From the NCBI GenBank assembly GCA_030699485.1, contig JAUYMM010000026.1:1-47547 (forward strand): DNA of 47,547 bases, written 5' to 3'. Below are positions 47,263 to 47,547 of the stretch, piece by piece. The DNA comes from Candidatus Woesebacteria bacterium. Lineage in GTDB: Bacteria; Patescibacteriota; Microgenomatia; UBA8517. The translations under genes were made by a program, and so were the position numbers. How positions within the stretch are numbered: the stretch's first letter is position 1; each line of letters starts with the position of its first letter. The notes below the pieces were generated by a model. It ran no database searches. It worked only from the letters and a program-made list of their open reading frames with translations, and was not told the DNA's origin.

Positions 47263-47547
47263 ATGATAGAAGAGCTAAATGAAAAGTTGAAAAACTTGAA
47301 GGTTTCCTTGGATATTCCCAAAAAAGAGTTGGAATTAAAAAAACTGGAAAGTTTATCAACAGATCCAAAACTTTGGGATGATCAGGATAACGCCAAAATG
47401 GTTTTGCAAAATCTGTCAAACTTAAAAGATGAACTTGATGAAATTAAAGATGTTTCAGATACTCTTGAAATTTTAAATGAAGTTGAAGATACTAAAGAAC
47501 TAAATAAATTAGTAAAACAGATTTCAAAACTTGAACTCAAATCATAT
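47263..47547 (+). CDS. prfB: Peptide chain release factor 2 (3' end outside window)
   Basis: The first 95 codons of RF2, which reads UAA and UGA stops. The N-terminal coiled-coil domain is recognisable: EELNEKLKNLK, then the RF2-typical DPKLWDDQDNAKMVLQNL near residue 33 and LKDELDEIKD. The reading frame is unbroken, so the in-frame TGA frameshift site found near codon 26 in many prfB genes is absent. The GGQ and SPF motifs lie beyond the window. An RF2 gene agrees with TGA being used as stop here. Confidence 0.85.
   Translation, partial: MIEELNEKLKNLKVSLDIPKKELELKKLESLSTDPKLWDDQDNAKMVLQNLSNLKDELDEIKDVSDTLEILNEVEDTKELNKLVKQISKLELKSY

Noticed and set aside
1..47547. CRISPR array or rRNA operon
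   Set aside because: No regularly spaced direct repeats and no rRNA-like sequence were seen anywhere in the window.

Overview
The window is an AT-rich, gene-dense bacterial segment. It most resembles a Candidate Phyla Radiation (Patescibacteria, probably Microgenomates-like) genome. The reasons are short intergenic gaps, many 4-nt ATGA overlaps, few Shine-Dalgarno sequences, an AspRS without the usual GAD insertion, tandem LytR_C membrane proteins, and tRNA-Gln beside a GluRS-only context. TGA is used as a stop, and a release factor 2 gene starts at the right edge, so the standard bacterial code applies. The lineage call is an inference from gene style, not from a marker-gene search.

Layout. 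1-5618: secD (partial)-secF, then leftward cca with a toxin-antitoxin pair behind it, and divergent recJ. 5619-6337: a gene-poor but regulatory segment. It holds a missed leftward 52-aa cysteine-rich protein whose long leader looks like a ribosome-mediated attenuator (leader peptide, three competing hairpins, terminator), and a rightward T-box riboswitch. 6338-9400: T-box-controlled ybaK-like/hypothetical/aspS/D,D-carboxypeptidase operon. 9378-15921: an exported protein, gltX with small genes behind it, a leftward DEAD-box helicase, and a leftward dus/GIY-YIG group. 16010-17014: pyrB.

17096-28031: a 10.9-kb segment bounded by 27-nt near-identical direct repeats, the right copy overlapping the 3' end of tRNA-Gln(CUG). 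This has the geometry of a tRNA-associated island. Inside is a tight rightward cluster: amidohydrolase, APH-like kinase, NadR-like adenylyltransferase with a decayed kinase half, class III aminotransferase, PaaK/LuxE-like ligase and an aldehyde dehydrogenase/LuxC-like reductase. These are followed by tyrS and a class I aminotransferase. The set could reduce a carboxylate through a thioester to an aldehyde, aminate it, and couple a phosphorylated intermediate to a nucleotide. It is the best candidate here for an undescribed pathway.

28116-47547: housekeeping. dgkA and a PAP2 phosphatase (undecaprenyl-phosphate recycling), lon, tRNA-Glu(CUC), a methyltransferase, greA behind a second attenuator-like leader, lysS, an HD protein, serS, an ABC exporter, a spermidine-synthase-like enzyme, secA, a hydrolase, a 39-aa free-standing SEC-C peptide that copies the SecA tail, a DinB-fold protein, a Bro-N protein, an FKBP isomerase, two LytR_C proteins flanking tgt, a membrane protein and the start of prfB.

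Two themes cut across the window. First, many genes have a TATAAT-like -10 box ending only 5-10 nt before the ATG, which predicts leaderless mRNAs; the long leaders that do exist carry attenuators. Second, GC-rich palindromic words sit in frame inside several coding regions.
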